A program made the translations under genes and the position numbers. From Phytophthora quininea (Eukaryota; Oomycota; Peronosporomycetes; Peronosporales; Peronosporaceae), in contig JAAVTG010000606.1 of NCBI GenBank assembly GCA_011947345.1, positions 1 to 64,000 of the forward strand: DNA of 64,000 bases, given 5' to 3'. Within the stretch, counting starts at the first letter, position 1, and each line of letters starts with the position of its first letter. The notes beneath the pieces are model-generated. The model worked only from the letters and a program-made list of their open reading frames with translations, did no database searches and had not been told where the DNA came from. This document shows, piece by piece, positions 35,673 to 47,181 of the stretch.

Positions 35673-37385
35673 CTACAAGAGCAACCCCATGTTTTTGTGA
35701 AAGATGTTGCGCGCTGCGTTCACGTCTCGGTGGTATACTGCCAGACAGCTACCGCACCGAAAGACCTCGCTGCCGCCGAGGTTGTTTTTATGGTTCCGCA
35801 GCCTGAGCAGGTCTTCGACGTGTACTCCTCCTCGCACTCGACCAGCCGTCCGCCCGCGCGCTCCAACTTGTACTTCAGGAGCATCTTGAAGCGATAGTGA
35901 GCCTGCGCCAGCATAGCCCTCGCCGTAGAGCTTCGAATCTTCCTCTTCTGGACGGTGGCGGAGGTTTCCGGGGTAGCGTCTGCTGCTGCCCCCAAGAAAT
36001 ACCGTCGCACCATCTCCGACGTGTGGAAGGACGGGAGAAGGACTTGCTTGTAGTTCATCGCCAGCCAGCTCGAGAGCTTTCGGTGCATGTCGTTCACGGC
36101 TCGCGTTGCCTTTCGAGACGTGAAGCATATCCGTCTACGGAGCCGGTAGCGAAACCGATGCTTGCTTGACCTGCTCGTCTTCGTTCGGTCTTGTGGTGTT
36201 GACTATCTCGCCTTGCGCGCGTTGTTCATCTGGGCGAGCATGGACTTCATTTCATCCATGGCTTCAAACTTATTTTTAGGACGGAGCGCGCGTCCTTCAC
36301 GCTGAACGTTCGCCCGTCGGGGTCGTACACGGTCGCGAACTTGTGCACACCAGGGTCAATCGCGCACACTCGCTCGCTCTTGGACGGGTCGAACTCTCGC
36401 AGGCGAGGCACGATGAGATAGTACTCTCCTTCTCGCAGACGTCGCAGACGGACAGATCTCTCTAGCGCTGGGAGTCGTTCGTGCAGAGCAATGCCGTCGT
36501 CCGCCTTCATCCCGAAGAACTTGGTGTGGAACCGGACAAAGTCTTGGCCGTGCTTCTCAACAGTATTCACCGAGCGTTTCCTGATCTCAATTGTGTTGGA
36601 CAGCGAGAACTTGCTCTTGAACTTCATGTCTGGGTACGTGGTTTTCTCGTCCCGCCTCTTTTGGCGAAGAACAGCGCCAGCGACGACTTCATCGCCTTCT
36701 TGAAATCACGGAACGCGGAGTCTCGAACCTTTGTCGTGAACCTGCTTGTGTCCGGCTCTCGCGCGCTTGTTGTTCTGGAAATACTTGGACATGCTCTTCA
36801 GGATCGCGATCAGCCGGTACTTCTTCATGAGTTCGGTCCGCGTCATCTTTTCATCGGACGCGATTCCGAGTCGGTCTTCGCGGGAGCGGGCCACCAGCTT
36901 GTTGTATATCGCGCGGTTGGCAGCGTACATCTGGTCCAGCTTAGCGCGCTGGTCCGGAGTCGGGAACAGTCGAAGCTTTACCACACTGTTGACGGTCTCC
37001 TCTTCTTCTTCGTCTGACTCCTCATCCTCGATAATATCATCTTGTGCAGACTGTGGCGAGCTTCGACGCATCTGTCTCCAACGCGAAGTGCGTTCCTCGT
37101 CGGCGAAGTTGGTCACGTCGACCCAAGAGGCGAGCAGCGGTTCGACCACTCTCATGTGGTCCGAAACACGGTCGCGGACGAACCTTGCTGCGCGCTTCGG
37201 AAACGCGCCTCTCTTCTCGCGTTTGCGCTTCTTCCGTCTCCTTGGTCGAGATCTGGGGAGTTTTGGATACGTCGTCTGCGAGGTTTGTGAACGACCTCAG
37301 TTCTGTCGGGTATCCACAGGGCGTCTGCAACAGCTTGTTGAAACCACTCGCTTGGGTGGACAAGGTCTGTCTGGACGCGCCGCAT
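35673..37385 (-). CDS. Fanzor RNA-guided nuclease (eukaryotic TnpB homologue)
   Basis: OMEGA-type nuclease expected to cut DNA guided by an RNA from its own 3' end. From the N terminus: a segment with EWFQQAV, a strongly basic nuclear-localisation-like stretch near 37200-37245, an acidic stretch, the TnpB-like helical region (VVKLRLFPTPDQRAKL, AANRAIYNKLVA), RuvC-I (CAIDPGVHKFATVYDPDG, Asp at 36355-36357), a basic helix, LLPSFHTSEMV, VECEEEYTSKTCSGCG, the second zinc pair FRCGSC, and RuvC-III (HRDVNAARNI, Asp at 35724-35726). The position that is glutamate in LLPEF of most relatives is serine here. The frame breaks near 37300, 36700, 36280, 36190 and 35785. An in-frame TAG near 36205 means damage or several read errors. 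The start is uncertain. Confidence 0.85.
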
Positions 37386-37635
37386 GGCTCAGCTCCTTCG
37401 TCGGACTCAAAGTTGAAGGCTTGAGCAGGCGAAGCGAAAATATAAAATGAGCAAAAGTGCGAAGACCGCCCAACAACAGTTGTTAGTTATTTACATAGTC
37501 GTAATTACCTGGTTTTTACAGATATCCAATTTTCGATCGTTTTCCTACAATAGATAAAAAGTATACCGAACTCATAGCATCTTTCGGTTGTTTGGCTAAC
37601 CCTCCAAACGGCTGGCTGTGTCAGTTCCGACAGCC

Positions 37636-40084
37636 ATGGCGACGACCAAGCCCAAGCCGTCCCTGGACGTGTACAAGCAGAGCTTCCGCGAGTACCTGGT
37701 GCCGACCTCTAGTCCTTGCAATAATAAGCGAACATTTTATACTCATTGTTACTGTCCAGAGGGAGACAAATGCAGTCGCCAACGAGACAGAGCTGTCGGC
37801 GCTCATGACGCTGCTACACGAGCCATTGCCAGTGTCTTTCCGACTCAATTTGCACCGCCCAGACGCCGAAAGGTGCGTTGACATTATTTTATATCATTGC
37901 AAAGAAGTACTGACTAATGTCATTGTCAGACTGAAGAAACTGCTGGCCACCAAGTTCCAGTTCCCAAGTGATAAATATTTCTACGGAGAGATCCCAGTGA
38001 ACCCGCCCAAGTCAGCACATTTACAAGAAAGAAAAGGTTGACATTCTGTTACTGACGAGGAGATAATTTCCTTTTGCAGGCCGATTGCGTGGTACCCGCT
38101 GCAGAAAGTGGCCTGGCAAATGGACTGCGGTCGCGTCGCGCTCTCCAAGAGTGGTAAGTTCGTTTTTGCTGGAAGATGTTTACTATCTTCATGTTAAATA
38201 ATTATTTATCTTTTGTCTCTTCAGCCCCGAAATACGACGCCGTGCGTGAGTTCCACGCGTGTTTATTGGAGCAGACAGATCGCGGTAATATTGATCGGCA
38301 AGAAGCTGTGAGTATGCTACCGGTGCTGTTTTTGGACGTACAAAGTGGCCACCATGTGCTGGATATGTGTGCATCTCCTGGTTCCAAGACGACGCAAGTC
38401 ATCGACTTTTGCTGTCGACTGAGAGCAGTACAAACACCCAGAATGGCTTGGTAGTGGCGAATGATCTGGACAAGAAGCGAGCCTACATGTTGGTGCACCG
38501 TCTCACGCGAAACACTTTACGCCGCGCAGTGGTGACTTGTGGGGCTGGAGACACGTTCCCTGGTCTGTACAATGCTGAGTCGAAGACATTGCAGCCCACC
38601 AACGTCTTCGACCGAGTGCTGTGCGACGTGCCATGCAGCGGAGACGGTACACTACGCAAGAACCAATCACTCTGGAAGGAATGGCATATCGGCCAAGGAC
38701 TGACGTTGTATCCGACTCAGTTGACGCTTGCACTTCGCGGTGCTGCACTGCTCAAGATTGGAGGTATCATGGTCTACTCGACGTGCTCGTTTAATCCTAT
38801 CGAGGACGAAGCTGTGGTTGCTGAGCTCTTACGTCGTGCTGGAGGTTCCTTGGAGCTGCTTGATGTTTCCAAGAAGATGCCGGAGCTGGTAACACGTCCT
38901 GGCAGAACTAAATGGCGTGTAGGCTGGCGATCCAAGTCCAAATCTACCCACAAGGGCCACCTCTTCAAGGCTGACGACGGCGACGACCGTAAGGAAGACT
39001 TGCACGAGTGGTTTGACAACTACGACACTCTTTCACAAGAGCTACGCGGCAGTCGCGTGACGCGAGCGATGTTTCCGCCTGAGGAGCTATCGCTGATGAA
39101 CTCCACAAGACCATGAGACTGATCCCGACGGACCAGAACTCTGGAGGGTTCTTCATTGCCGTGCTTCGTAAATTTGCCGATCTTCCTGGTAAAGAGGGAC
39201 GTCAAGAAGGTCTTGAACCTCTTGAAGAGACGGAAGCTGTTCCTCCGTCCGACTACGTCTGCAAACTCTGTGGCGCTGGAGGTCATTTCATGAAGAAATG
39301 CTCGAAGTATCTTCCTGATTCGGAGTTTGCTACCTCAAATTCATCATCAGAGAAGCCGCAGAAGAAGAAGCGCCGCACAGATACGGATGCCAAGTCGGAC
39401 AAGAAAAAGACGGAGAAGAAGCGTGAAACTCTTTACCGTCCTATTGGCGACGATGTATGGGAGCAACTCTGTGATTTCTACGGGCTACAGGATGACGAGT
39501 TGAAGGTACGCATATCACCGCGATGGCTGGTCGCCTTTACTGACGATGCGTTGCACTGCAGGAACGATTTTGGTGCCGCTCGGACACTGCAGCGACGGTC
39601 AACTACGTGGACAAGGAGATCTCGGACGTCTGCTTGGGTGGAGACGCACTTGATGTACGTGCTTTTCTTGCTCTGAGCACAAATTCCAACCTGATCATAT
39701 TAATTCGTGATGGTGGAACAGATTGTCAACACTGGGCTAAAGGTGTTCACGAAGGTCACCGAGCGCGGCGAGACATTCTACCGACCGTCAGAAGAGAGCC
39801 TCGGCTTCTTCGACGACTTCTTCACTAAGCGACGACTGGACATCCCAGTCGCAGACTTCTCGACGCTGCTGCACTCGAAGCAGCACGTGGCGTTCGACTC
39901 GCTGTCGGCAGAATTGCAAGCGACATTGAAGGACCTGCCCATGGGACCTGCCGTTGTCCGAGTCCAGCCGCACGAGCAGGTTCGTATGAATATTTGGGTC
40001 GGCAAGGGCTCCATCCTGCCACGCGTGTCGAAAGCCATGCGTGGGGAAGTCCAAGACGCGCTCAAATTGTGCACAGCAAGCTAG
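37636..40084 (+). CDS. NSUN2: tRNA (cytosine-5-) methyltransferase, NSUN2/Trm4 type
   Basis: SAM-dependent RNA m5C methyltransferase of the NOL1/NOP2/Sun family. Motifs in order: EPLPVSFRLN, IAWYP, DRGNIDRQEAVSMLP, SAM loop DMCASPGSKTTQ, VVANDLDKKRAYML, catalytic CDVPCSGDGT and YSTCSFNPIEDEA, TRAMFPPEE and NSGGFFIAVL. The C terminus holds a CCHC zinc knuckle (CKLCGAGGHFMKKC) and a Lys-rich tract before a second conserved region. GT-AG introns: 37699-37759, 37873-37929, 38011-38079, 38154-38224, then two near 39507-39561 and 39656-39705. Frame breaks near 38430 and 39100. The start MATTKPKPSLDVYKQ joins cleanly through the first intron. Confidence 0.9.
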
Positions 40085-40100
40085 ATGGACATTGCGATGG

Positions 40101-41184
40101 TTATTTTGACGCTTGTCGAGCGCCTCGAGATCGATCTCGCATGCCGCGCACTAGAAAATAGAACGAGTCTCTTTTGCCTGCAACCTCTTCCACTTCATCG
40201 TTGACGTCCTTACGTGGTGTGTGGCGTCCTGGAAGTTGATGCACTTGTGCTGGTGTTGGATTCGGAGGTGGTGGTGCGTTGGAATTCAAAATATTAGTGA
40301 AGACGTCCATGAAATCTTGCTTGGGGATGCCCATAAGACTGCTGTCGTTGTTCTCGATCCACGTGCCTAGCACCAACATACACAGCACCAGCAGCACGAC
40401 AATTGCTGCGACGTTACACCCTCTCGACAGCTTGTAGCTTTTCACCACCACGTGGCCGTGATTGCCCACGAGGATGCCTGTGATCCCCATAAGCCAACTG
40501 CCCAGCACTTGTGCAACGAAGCGAGTCGCCAGCAACACTTTGCACAGAGCGATGTACACAACAATGCAGAGGAAAATCAGCTGCACCATCGCCGACTGCG
40601 TGTTCAACACCGCCGGCAGCAGAACCACCACCGCCATGTGGCAGTCTACGCAGGAAACCCGCCAGTGTCTTCATCGATGCAGCGTCGATCTTGCAGGCTT
40701 CGTAGAGGAGTGTACACGTCAATCGGTCGAGGAGAGTCGGCCAGATACTGCAGCGTCACCACCGCCAGCAGATTGGCGATGCAGATCCAGAAGTACGGCA
40801 AGCCGAACTCAGGGATCATGGTGATAAAGACGAACCTAAAGGCGCCAATTGTCAGTGATTGCTGTCCCAAGGCAGACACTCTGCTTGGACGCACCATATG
40901 AGCAGCGAAATGTCCTGCGTGCGGCGGCGAGACGTCGTCGAGTGCACCAGCCTCTTCAGCCACGGAGTCGTCTCTTTCTGCTGCACCAGCCACGACACCG
41001 CCGCCAGATCCCATTGCAGTAGGGGATGCAGCTCTGTCTCGTTGTCCACATCCTCGGAAGTGCACGCGGCGCATGGCAATCCACAGCTGATGGATGTCAC
41101 AAAGATACTTTTGATCCTCAAGCGTCGCCGATGGCGGACCGACTCGCTATCATGTTTGACGAGGAGTCGGTCCGCCCGGAGCAC
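40101..41184 (-). CDS. Multi-pass membrane protein, unknown
   Basis: Minus-strand frames joined by indels near 40860, 40700 and 40640 encode several hydrophobic segments: FVFITMIPEFGLPYFW/ICIANLLAVVTL, VQLIFLCIVVYIALCKVLLA, VLGSWLMGITGILVGNH and IVVLLVLCMLVLGTW. An N-terminal ER/DVDNETELHP region and a C-terminal soluble tail with a PPPPNPTP stretch flank them. No family recognised. It ends just past, and convergent with, the methyltransferase gene. Confidence 0.5.
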
Positions 41185-41578
41185 GCGACGAGACGATCAA
41201 TCGATGCTGACGGCACTGCAAACCATGCAGCATTGCGCACGGCCGTCATGCTGATCCCTTCCGGCAGTGGCAATGCAAGCGACAGCTCTTGGACAATCGC
41301 TAAAGACCTCGACAGTTTGTGGCAAATCGCCTTCAGAGGAAGGAGAACCCTACTTATCCTCATGTGTGTGGGTATTATACCAGTATTGCACCCCCATCTG
41401 CCTTGCACGACCGCGTTGACGCGCCCCGAGTTGACCTGCTTCAGCTTTCGTCCAGTCGTTGCTTTGGAGTCGCACGTGCCTACCTTGAAAGCGCCACAAT
41501 CACACGCGCATTGGGCTGTGGATTTCTGCCCGTTTTGTGGAGCAGCCTCCACTCTGCAATTGGCGAGACAGCGGACGG

Positions 41579-42529
41579 ATGACCACGGCGGACATTACAC
41601 TGGAGGCACCAGCCTCGCTGGACGACCGGTAGGGCACGTTGCTAGTACATTTGGTCGCGAATACGAACTCATCTCTACGTGACTGCAGACTCGACGTCCC
41701 TGGCGTCGTCACCAGCTACCTGTTCATGGGCTCCGTCCAGCACGCGATGGACGAGCAGCTCCTCAAGAACTTGCAAGTGTCGTGTTTGATCGACGCCGAG
41801 AACCCTCGCAAGCGTCCGCAGCACATCGAAATCGTGCCGGACCCGACCGTCGACTTGGGTCGGATCGAACTGGACGACGACTTCTCCTACGAGGATTTCA
41901 AGCTCAACGTGACCGAGGCCAACAAGCTCATCCAGATCGCCCGTGCGGATAACAAGACGGTGTTTGTCTTCTGCACGCACGGCAATAACGAGAGCGCTGT
42001 GGTCTGCATTGCGTACCTGATGGTGGTGGAGCAGTGGACGTTGGAACACGCCTACCGACACGTGCTGCAGAAGCGACCAGCTAGTGCACCAAGGAAAATC
42101 TACGTGGAAAAGGTACGTCGATTTTGATGACATTTCCTCGAGCTACGTAGCTAACTATTTTGTCGTTGCTTAGCTACGTGCGTTGGAGTTGGAGACCCAC
42201 GGTCGTGTGACGCTAAGGTCAGACCAAATCGGACCGAGCATGATGGATTTAATGCTGGGCCTGCGCGGCCAAACCCCGCGACCGATGACACGGACGACCA
42301 CAGCAGTCAGGCGACGGACGGAGGCGTCTCCACCATCGAACGGGCCAGTGTCATGTCCAACTTCTCGGTCGTCACCGGCCGAACCAACGGCAGGTCTGTA
42401 CGCGAGACGATGATCATCGCAGAGCAAGAGGACGAGCCGATGGGCAAGAACAAGGAGCACCCGCACCTGTCTCCTGGCCTGGGAAGGAAAAAGCCCAGAG
42501 CACACCGAGTCTACTGCGTCATCAGCTGA
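41579..42529 (+). CDS. CaaX-tailed dual-specificity pseudophosphatase
   Basis: Dual-specificity phosphatase fold: VTSYLFMGSVQHAMDEQLL, SCLIDAENP, an acidic loop, then VFVFCTHGNNESAVVCIAYL and AYRHVLQKRP. In an active enzyme this last motif is HCx5R; here the cysteine remains, but the preceding His is Phe and the Arg is Glu, so catalysis is not expected. GT-AG introns at 41629-41688 and 42113-42173 (CTAAC branch box). After a frame break near 42268 in a C run, the natural frame runs to 42529 and ends in CVIS, a CaaX prenylation signal. The N-terminal exon is short (MTTADITLEAP), so the true start might lie further upstream. Confidence 0.65.
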
Positions 42530-42616
42530 GGACGTGCTAGTTAGGTTCAACTGCTTCCGAAAGACAGGAGGCCATTATAAACTAAAAGTACTGCCAGCTC
42601 GGCACGTTTTAGTCCT

Positions 42617-44061
42617 CTAAACACGCTGCACTTCCGTGCTCGGACTTTGTCTCTTTTTGAGCTCTTGCTCCAGTAGAACGCTCTCAATCAGTTCCTGGTT
42701 GAACGTCGTGTTGGTGGCCACAACGCTCAGCACAAAGTCGATGAACTTGTCTGCGGCCGTCAGGTCGATGCTGCAGGCCGCAGACATCCGGGGCGACATG
42801 ATGCTGCACATCTGCAAAATGGTAAAGTCCTGAGCCAGCGACGTCGGCCGCCTGGTCACTACGTAGGCCTTTTCGAAGAAGCCAAAGCCCGAGAACGGCG
42901 AGCCCGCCTGCTCCAGACCGTGGCCGTGGCACACCCAGATCAACACCTGCTGCTCGGCCTCCACGTACCGACGCACGACCTGCTTAACTTGGAAGTCGGC
43001 GTTCACTTCCTTGCCCATCAGCTCCATCGTAAAGACCTCCATAATGGTGTCCGACGAAGCCTCCAGCGGCTTGACAGCGTTCTCGTACACGACGCCGTTG
43101 TGCTTTGCATTCCCTCTAAAGTGGTTCCAGACCGCAGTGGCGACCGCGTCATACTCAAACGGCAGCAGCTTCGTGGCAAACACGTCCAAGTACATCCCGT
43201 TGGGTCCTTCTCGCATACGAGCGTCTCTCCCCGGCACTTCCGACCCTAACAACCCGTTCGTAGCGAACACGCTGTTCATCTCAGCGTACGCAGTGTCTAG
43301 GCTCTTCAGTAGCTCGTCAAACGTGTGTTTATTGCCCAAAAGATCGAGCGTCGATCCTTGGGCGGAGCCATCGACACTCCCCATGGCAGCCGCACATCCA
43401 GCGACTTGTTGTCTCGCGCGCTTCTCAAACAGCTTCTCCATGCTTTTGGCTAATTTCACTTGACTCTCCAGCACCAGCTTCAGTCTCGCGTTCTCCCGCT
43501 CCGATTTCTCCCTCGTTTCTCCTGTCTCGCCGCAATGTCTCTCCAAACGTGCGTCATCTCCGAGTTAAAGTGGCCGGCTACCAACACGCCACTGCTTCTC
43601 GCAGTCTTTTCCTTTTTGATTCCTCTAGCTCTGCGATGATGCAGCGTCTCCAGCTCCGACTCCATCTGCTTGACCTTGTTGCGCAAGTAAACCAGCTCGT
43701 GCTTGCGTTCATCTCTCGCTTTGTTGGGGTTGGCTTGGGGTCGTCGCTTGGTCTTGCGTCCAGAGGCTTGATCTCCACTTTTCTTACGTGGTTTAGTGTT
43801 ATTATTTCCCAAGTTGCTCGTTTCCTTGTGAGAGCCCGCGGGAGTTTGCTCTGATGGCTTGTGTTCTACAGTATCTCGGTCGGGGGATGGGGTCTCCAGT
43901 AAAAAGTGGCTCAGTTCGTGGTCCAGCGCTCGGTCCGCGCTGTCAAAACCTGTAGATGGGGGTGTCGGGAGGTGTCCTCGATGGTCGGAGGGACGGAAGT
44001 CGTCTACGAAGAGCAGCGCCGCCTCCAGCGCCTCCATCTCGTCGTCCTGGAGCCGCTGCAT
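42617..44061 (-). CDS. M96 mating-specific-like protein with bZIP-type basic coil
   Basis: Member of the large oomycete family annotated as M96 mating-specific proteins. The N terminus (DDEMEALEAALLFVDDF) precedes a Ser/Pro linker, a basic stretch (KPRKKSGDQASGRKTKRR), the family hallmark NPNKARDERKHELVYLRNKV leading into a coiled coil, then a C-terminal START-like domain (MYLDVFATKLLPFEYD, AVWNHFRG, VVRRYVEAEQQVLIWV). The frame breaks near 43545. I use the ATG at 44061 (MQRLQDDE) because relatives begin there; 44136 is the alternative. The basic region plus coil suggests DNA or protein binding; function is not established from sequence. Confidence 0.7.
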
Positions 44062-44503
44062 CGTGGGAATGGTCAGCAGAGACAGCCAGGACCAGATGGG
44101 ACCAATTCCTTCCGCCGAGAATTTGCGACGGCTCATTTTATTTTGCGCCGACCCAATTCGAAATTGGATCGACCCTGATTTTGAGCTGTCGGTTTGACCT
44201 TTTCTTACACTTGGTCTTTGTATGGGACCCTTTTCAGGACCGACAGCTCAAATTCTCGGTGGTCGATTGCATTCATGCAAACTTCAAGTGAAATGATCCC
44301 TAGCCCGAATTCGGGTTTTCTCGGTGGTCGAGAACGAATTTTAGCTTTTTCAGAGGTTGCCTTCAAACGTACCAGTGCTTGGACATTAGAATAAGTTATT
44401 CTTCAGTCTGTTATGAAAAACAATAAGAAAAGAATTGGTTGGCAGCATCAACAATAATAAAAGAATGAAGAATACGTAATGTATTCTCATCGAACGAACC
44501 GGA
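44062..44503. other. No gene seen
   Basis: Spacer between the M96-like gene start and the hAT transposase end. Two near-copies of a short phrase (TCTCGGTGGTCGA) occur at about 44256 and 44319. Nothing else recognised. Confidence 0.4.
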
Positions 44504-46085
44504 CTACTGCTCCTCGTCAATGACAAGGGCCATCAGCGTGCTCGCGTCCCAATACTGCCTGTTCACGCGCAAAAATGAAAGCGTCTCGAAGTTGATGGGG
44601 AGCAGCGAAGCCCGCTGCGGAGTAAGGATCAGCTTGCACTGCGAGAAGAGCCTCTCGCAGTGATTGCTAGTAGGTGGTATCTTCGCCACGATCTCGCAGT
44701 AGCGCGGTGTTGCGGGTGCAGCCGGCGCGTCATTCCTCAGCATGGCCGTGGCAAAGTCCTCCTCACGAGGCTGTTGACGAGTGCGACGTGCTCTACCGCC
44801 ACGAGAAGCAGCGGCCGACTCCACCTGCAACTCAAACGGCTTCAAAGCGGTAGTCTCGTCCTCGCTCAAGGCTTCGACGCGATTAGTAGCCACCTAATGC
44901 AACATTAGAATAATTAGACACAAGAGCACTGGCGACAGTAAAAATAGCGACGCCGCTCTCGAAGGCTGGCGAGTGCACGATCCGAGCGTCAGGGCTCAGA
45001 TGCTCCTTGGTCACCGGGCACATCTCGATAATACGGTCGAACAGCACTCGAACCGCAGCCATCGACAAGTCATCCTCCTGCAGCTTCTTGCAGACGCTGT
45101 TAAGCGTCAAAAGGTTTTCAAGGAGCACCTTGATCCGGCGATGAGCAGCAGGCTTCGGGACAAGGTCGTACACGGCGTCAACATGCTTGATTGCATCCCT
45201 AATCTTGACGTACCGCTCCAGCATAGCGAAGGTCGAGCTCCAGCGAGTCGCATTAGCGCGGAGAGGCGCCAGGTTGGTGTGGCGTCGCAGCTCCCTGCGG
45301 TTGTTCGGGGCGCGCAGGGCAGCCATCAATGCGGCCACAGCGTCGGTGATCTCGCTATGGCGAGTAAGGCACTTCTGTGTCGCCAAATTGAATCGATGCG
45401 ACGCGCAACCGACCAATGGGACGGCGAGCTTCGTCGCCACCAGTTGATTGGCTGCACAGTTATCGCCAATCAGAAACTTCAGCGGGTCTTGTGATTGGCC
45501 AAAAATGCCCAAAATGTTCCGGATGTAGGAACAATGTGAGTCCGCCGTCTGATCGACCTCGTCGAGCGGAGCGATGGCTAACAGCGGCATGTGCATTTGA
45601 CCCTCGTGCCAAAACACGGCGAACAACGCCACATACTGCTCTAGGAAGCATGTCCAGCCGTCGAACATAATCCCGAAGCGGGGGAGAATTGAGGCGATTC
45701 GCTGCTCGACGAGCTTAGCTGTCCCGGCCAGGTACTTCTTCAGAGTCTTGGACGAGATGGGCTTGAGCTGGGACATGGAGCGGGTTGCTGGGTGGTCCAC
45801 CTCAGACAGCGGCATGTTGCGGTCGACCACCCAAGACATCCAGCGGTAGATGTTTGAGATTTTGTCGTTAACAAAGCCGTGGGCGTGCAGGTTTCCCGCT
45901 TGTGAGCTAGCATGGGCCAGGTAGTCGTCTACGTAGGAATCGTGCTTGTCCTTCAAGTGGCTAACGAGGTTGCCGTAGCCACTTGAAGGGAGCTGTCTCC
46001 GGATGGTTCCGCAGTAGTTGCACTTGAAGTAGTGGTCGGGCAGCGAGGAGAAAAGCACTCGGCAAATGTCGGCATTCTTGGGCAT
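44504..46085 (-). CDS. hAT-superfamily transposase
   Basis: BED-type zinc finger at the N terminus (CNYCGTIRRQLPSSGYGNLV, HLKDKH), DDE-core aspartates in FDGWTCFLEQYVA and IGDNCAANQLVA, the CASHRFNLA cysteine/histidine motif, and a C-terminal dimerisation region (SNHCERLFSQCKLILTPQR, INFETLSFLRVN). A single frame break near 44890 separates the dimerisation part. Otherwise about 525 residues are continuous, so the gene may be functional if that break is a read error. I did not find the element's terminal repeats or 8-bp duplication. Confidence 0.8.
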
Positions 46086-46479
46086 GGTGAGGAGGGGGAT
46101 TTGAGCTGGGGATTTCAGATTGAAAAGTGGTAGGAAGGAAAACGATAGCGATCGAATGGATCTCGCTGCCAGTCATTTTCAAAGACTTATCCTAACAATG
46201 TCTTACTTTGATTCACACTTTATAAAAACACTTATGTTTAGTATAGAATACTAAATTTCAAGTAAATGTCTGGCGTATCATTATTAGTCCTCGTTTAAAG
46301 TAGCAATAGTAAATAAATGTAGTACACTATTATCACTACTATTTATTATAATATATTTTTCCAAGCACTGAAACGTACCACACAATGCTCGTCAACTACG
46401 TCGAGCGCCGCCGCCGCACCACCGAGGCGTTGCGCGCCACGACCTGCTGTCTCTTGACTCAACGCATCGGTTTGATCAC
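46086..46479. other. AT-rich spacer, no gene seen
   Basis: Very AT-rich between about 46190 and 46380. No coding or RNA signal recognised. Confidence 0.4.
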
Positions 46480-47181
46480 TCACTCCTCACGCATTCGCTT
46501 GAGTCGCTTGATGTGGTCTTGAACCTGTATCTCCAGCTCGTCCTTCAAAGCGACCGCGGCGTCCGACTGGACCAACGAAGACGACACTCGTTCCAGAAGG
46601 CAATATACACTTTCGGCAGCCTCAACCAACTGAAGATATTCGCCGTAGATGTTTCCAGGTCGAGCGTTCGCATGAACGGGAGTCACACGATTGGCGCGTG
46701 GATGTGGCGATGTCGGTGTCGAGACGGCCGGTAAGACTGGTGGTGAGTTGATTGCTCTTGCCGAGGTGGCTGTGCCGGAGCTGGCGGTGACTGTGCCGGA
46801 ATTGCTGCATTTGCTGCTGGTGGTCGTCTTGGAGCAGTTTCCTCCAGATACGCTAGGTTCCTTTCCCCAGCAACATCCATCTACGAACACGAGAATGCTG
46901 TTGGCCTCGCCCGACGTTACCAACAAGGCAGCCGAATCGGCACCACTAGTATCCCCCTTGTCCAGAGTAAATATGGTTTCATATGACAGGTAGTTGAGCG
47001 GTCTGCAGTCAGGGCGAGCTGCTCCATCGGCCGGTCGGCTGTGACTCGTTTCCTCGGCGTCAGTGTCGGCGCGTGGTGGTCGGTCGTCCACGAATAGATG
47101 CAACACTGGAATAACTTTTCTTTGACAAGCATGGAGAGCGGTGATGAGGTTGTGGACAGCGTGTACGACTGGCTTGCGCAT
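46480..47181 (-). CDS. Hypothetical protein, C-terminal coiled coil
   Basis: Open frame of 233 codons. A Ser/Thr-rich low-complexity middle is followed by a helical, coiled-coil-like end (YLQLVEAAESVYCLLERVSS, then ELEIQVQDHIKRLKRMREE). No family recognised. The frame has no internal ATG until near its end, and its start overlaps the 5' end of the divergent CH-domain gene, so the real start may be in another frame after an indel. A divergent promoter would have to lie inside one of the two genes. Confidence 0.4.
   Translation of the reverse strand: MRKPVVHAVHNLITALHACQRKVIPVLHLFVDDRPPRADTDAEETSHSRPADGAARPDCRPLNYLSYETIFTLDKGDTSGADSAALLVTSGEANSILVFVDGCCWGKEPSVSGGNCSKTTTSSKCSNSGTVTASSGTATSARAINSPPVLPAVSTPTSPHPRANRVTPVHANARPGNIYGEYLQLVEAAESVYCLLERVSSSLVQSDAAVALKDELEIQVQDHIKRLKRMREE

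Noticed and set aside
41131..41682. Open plus-strand frame ending in a CPFCG motif upstream of the pseudophosphatase
   Set aside because: Overlaps the minus-strand membrane gene and the first exon and intron of the phosphatase; composition is not convincing. It could be a small gene but support is too weak.
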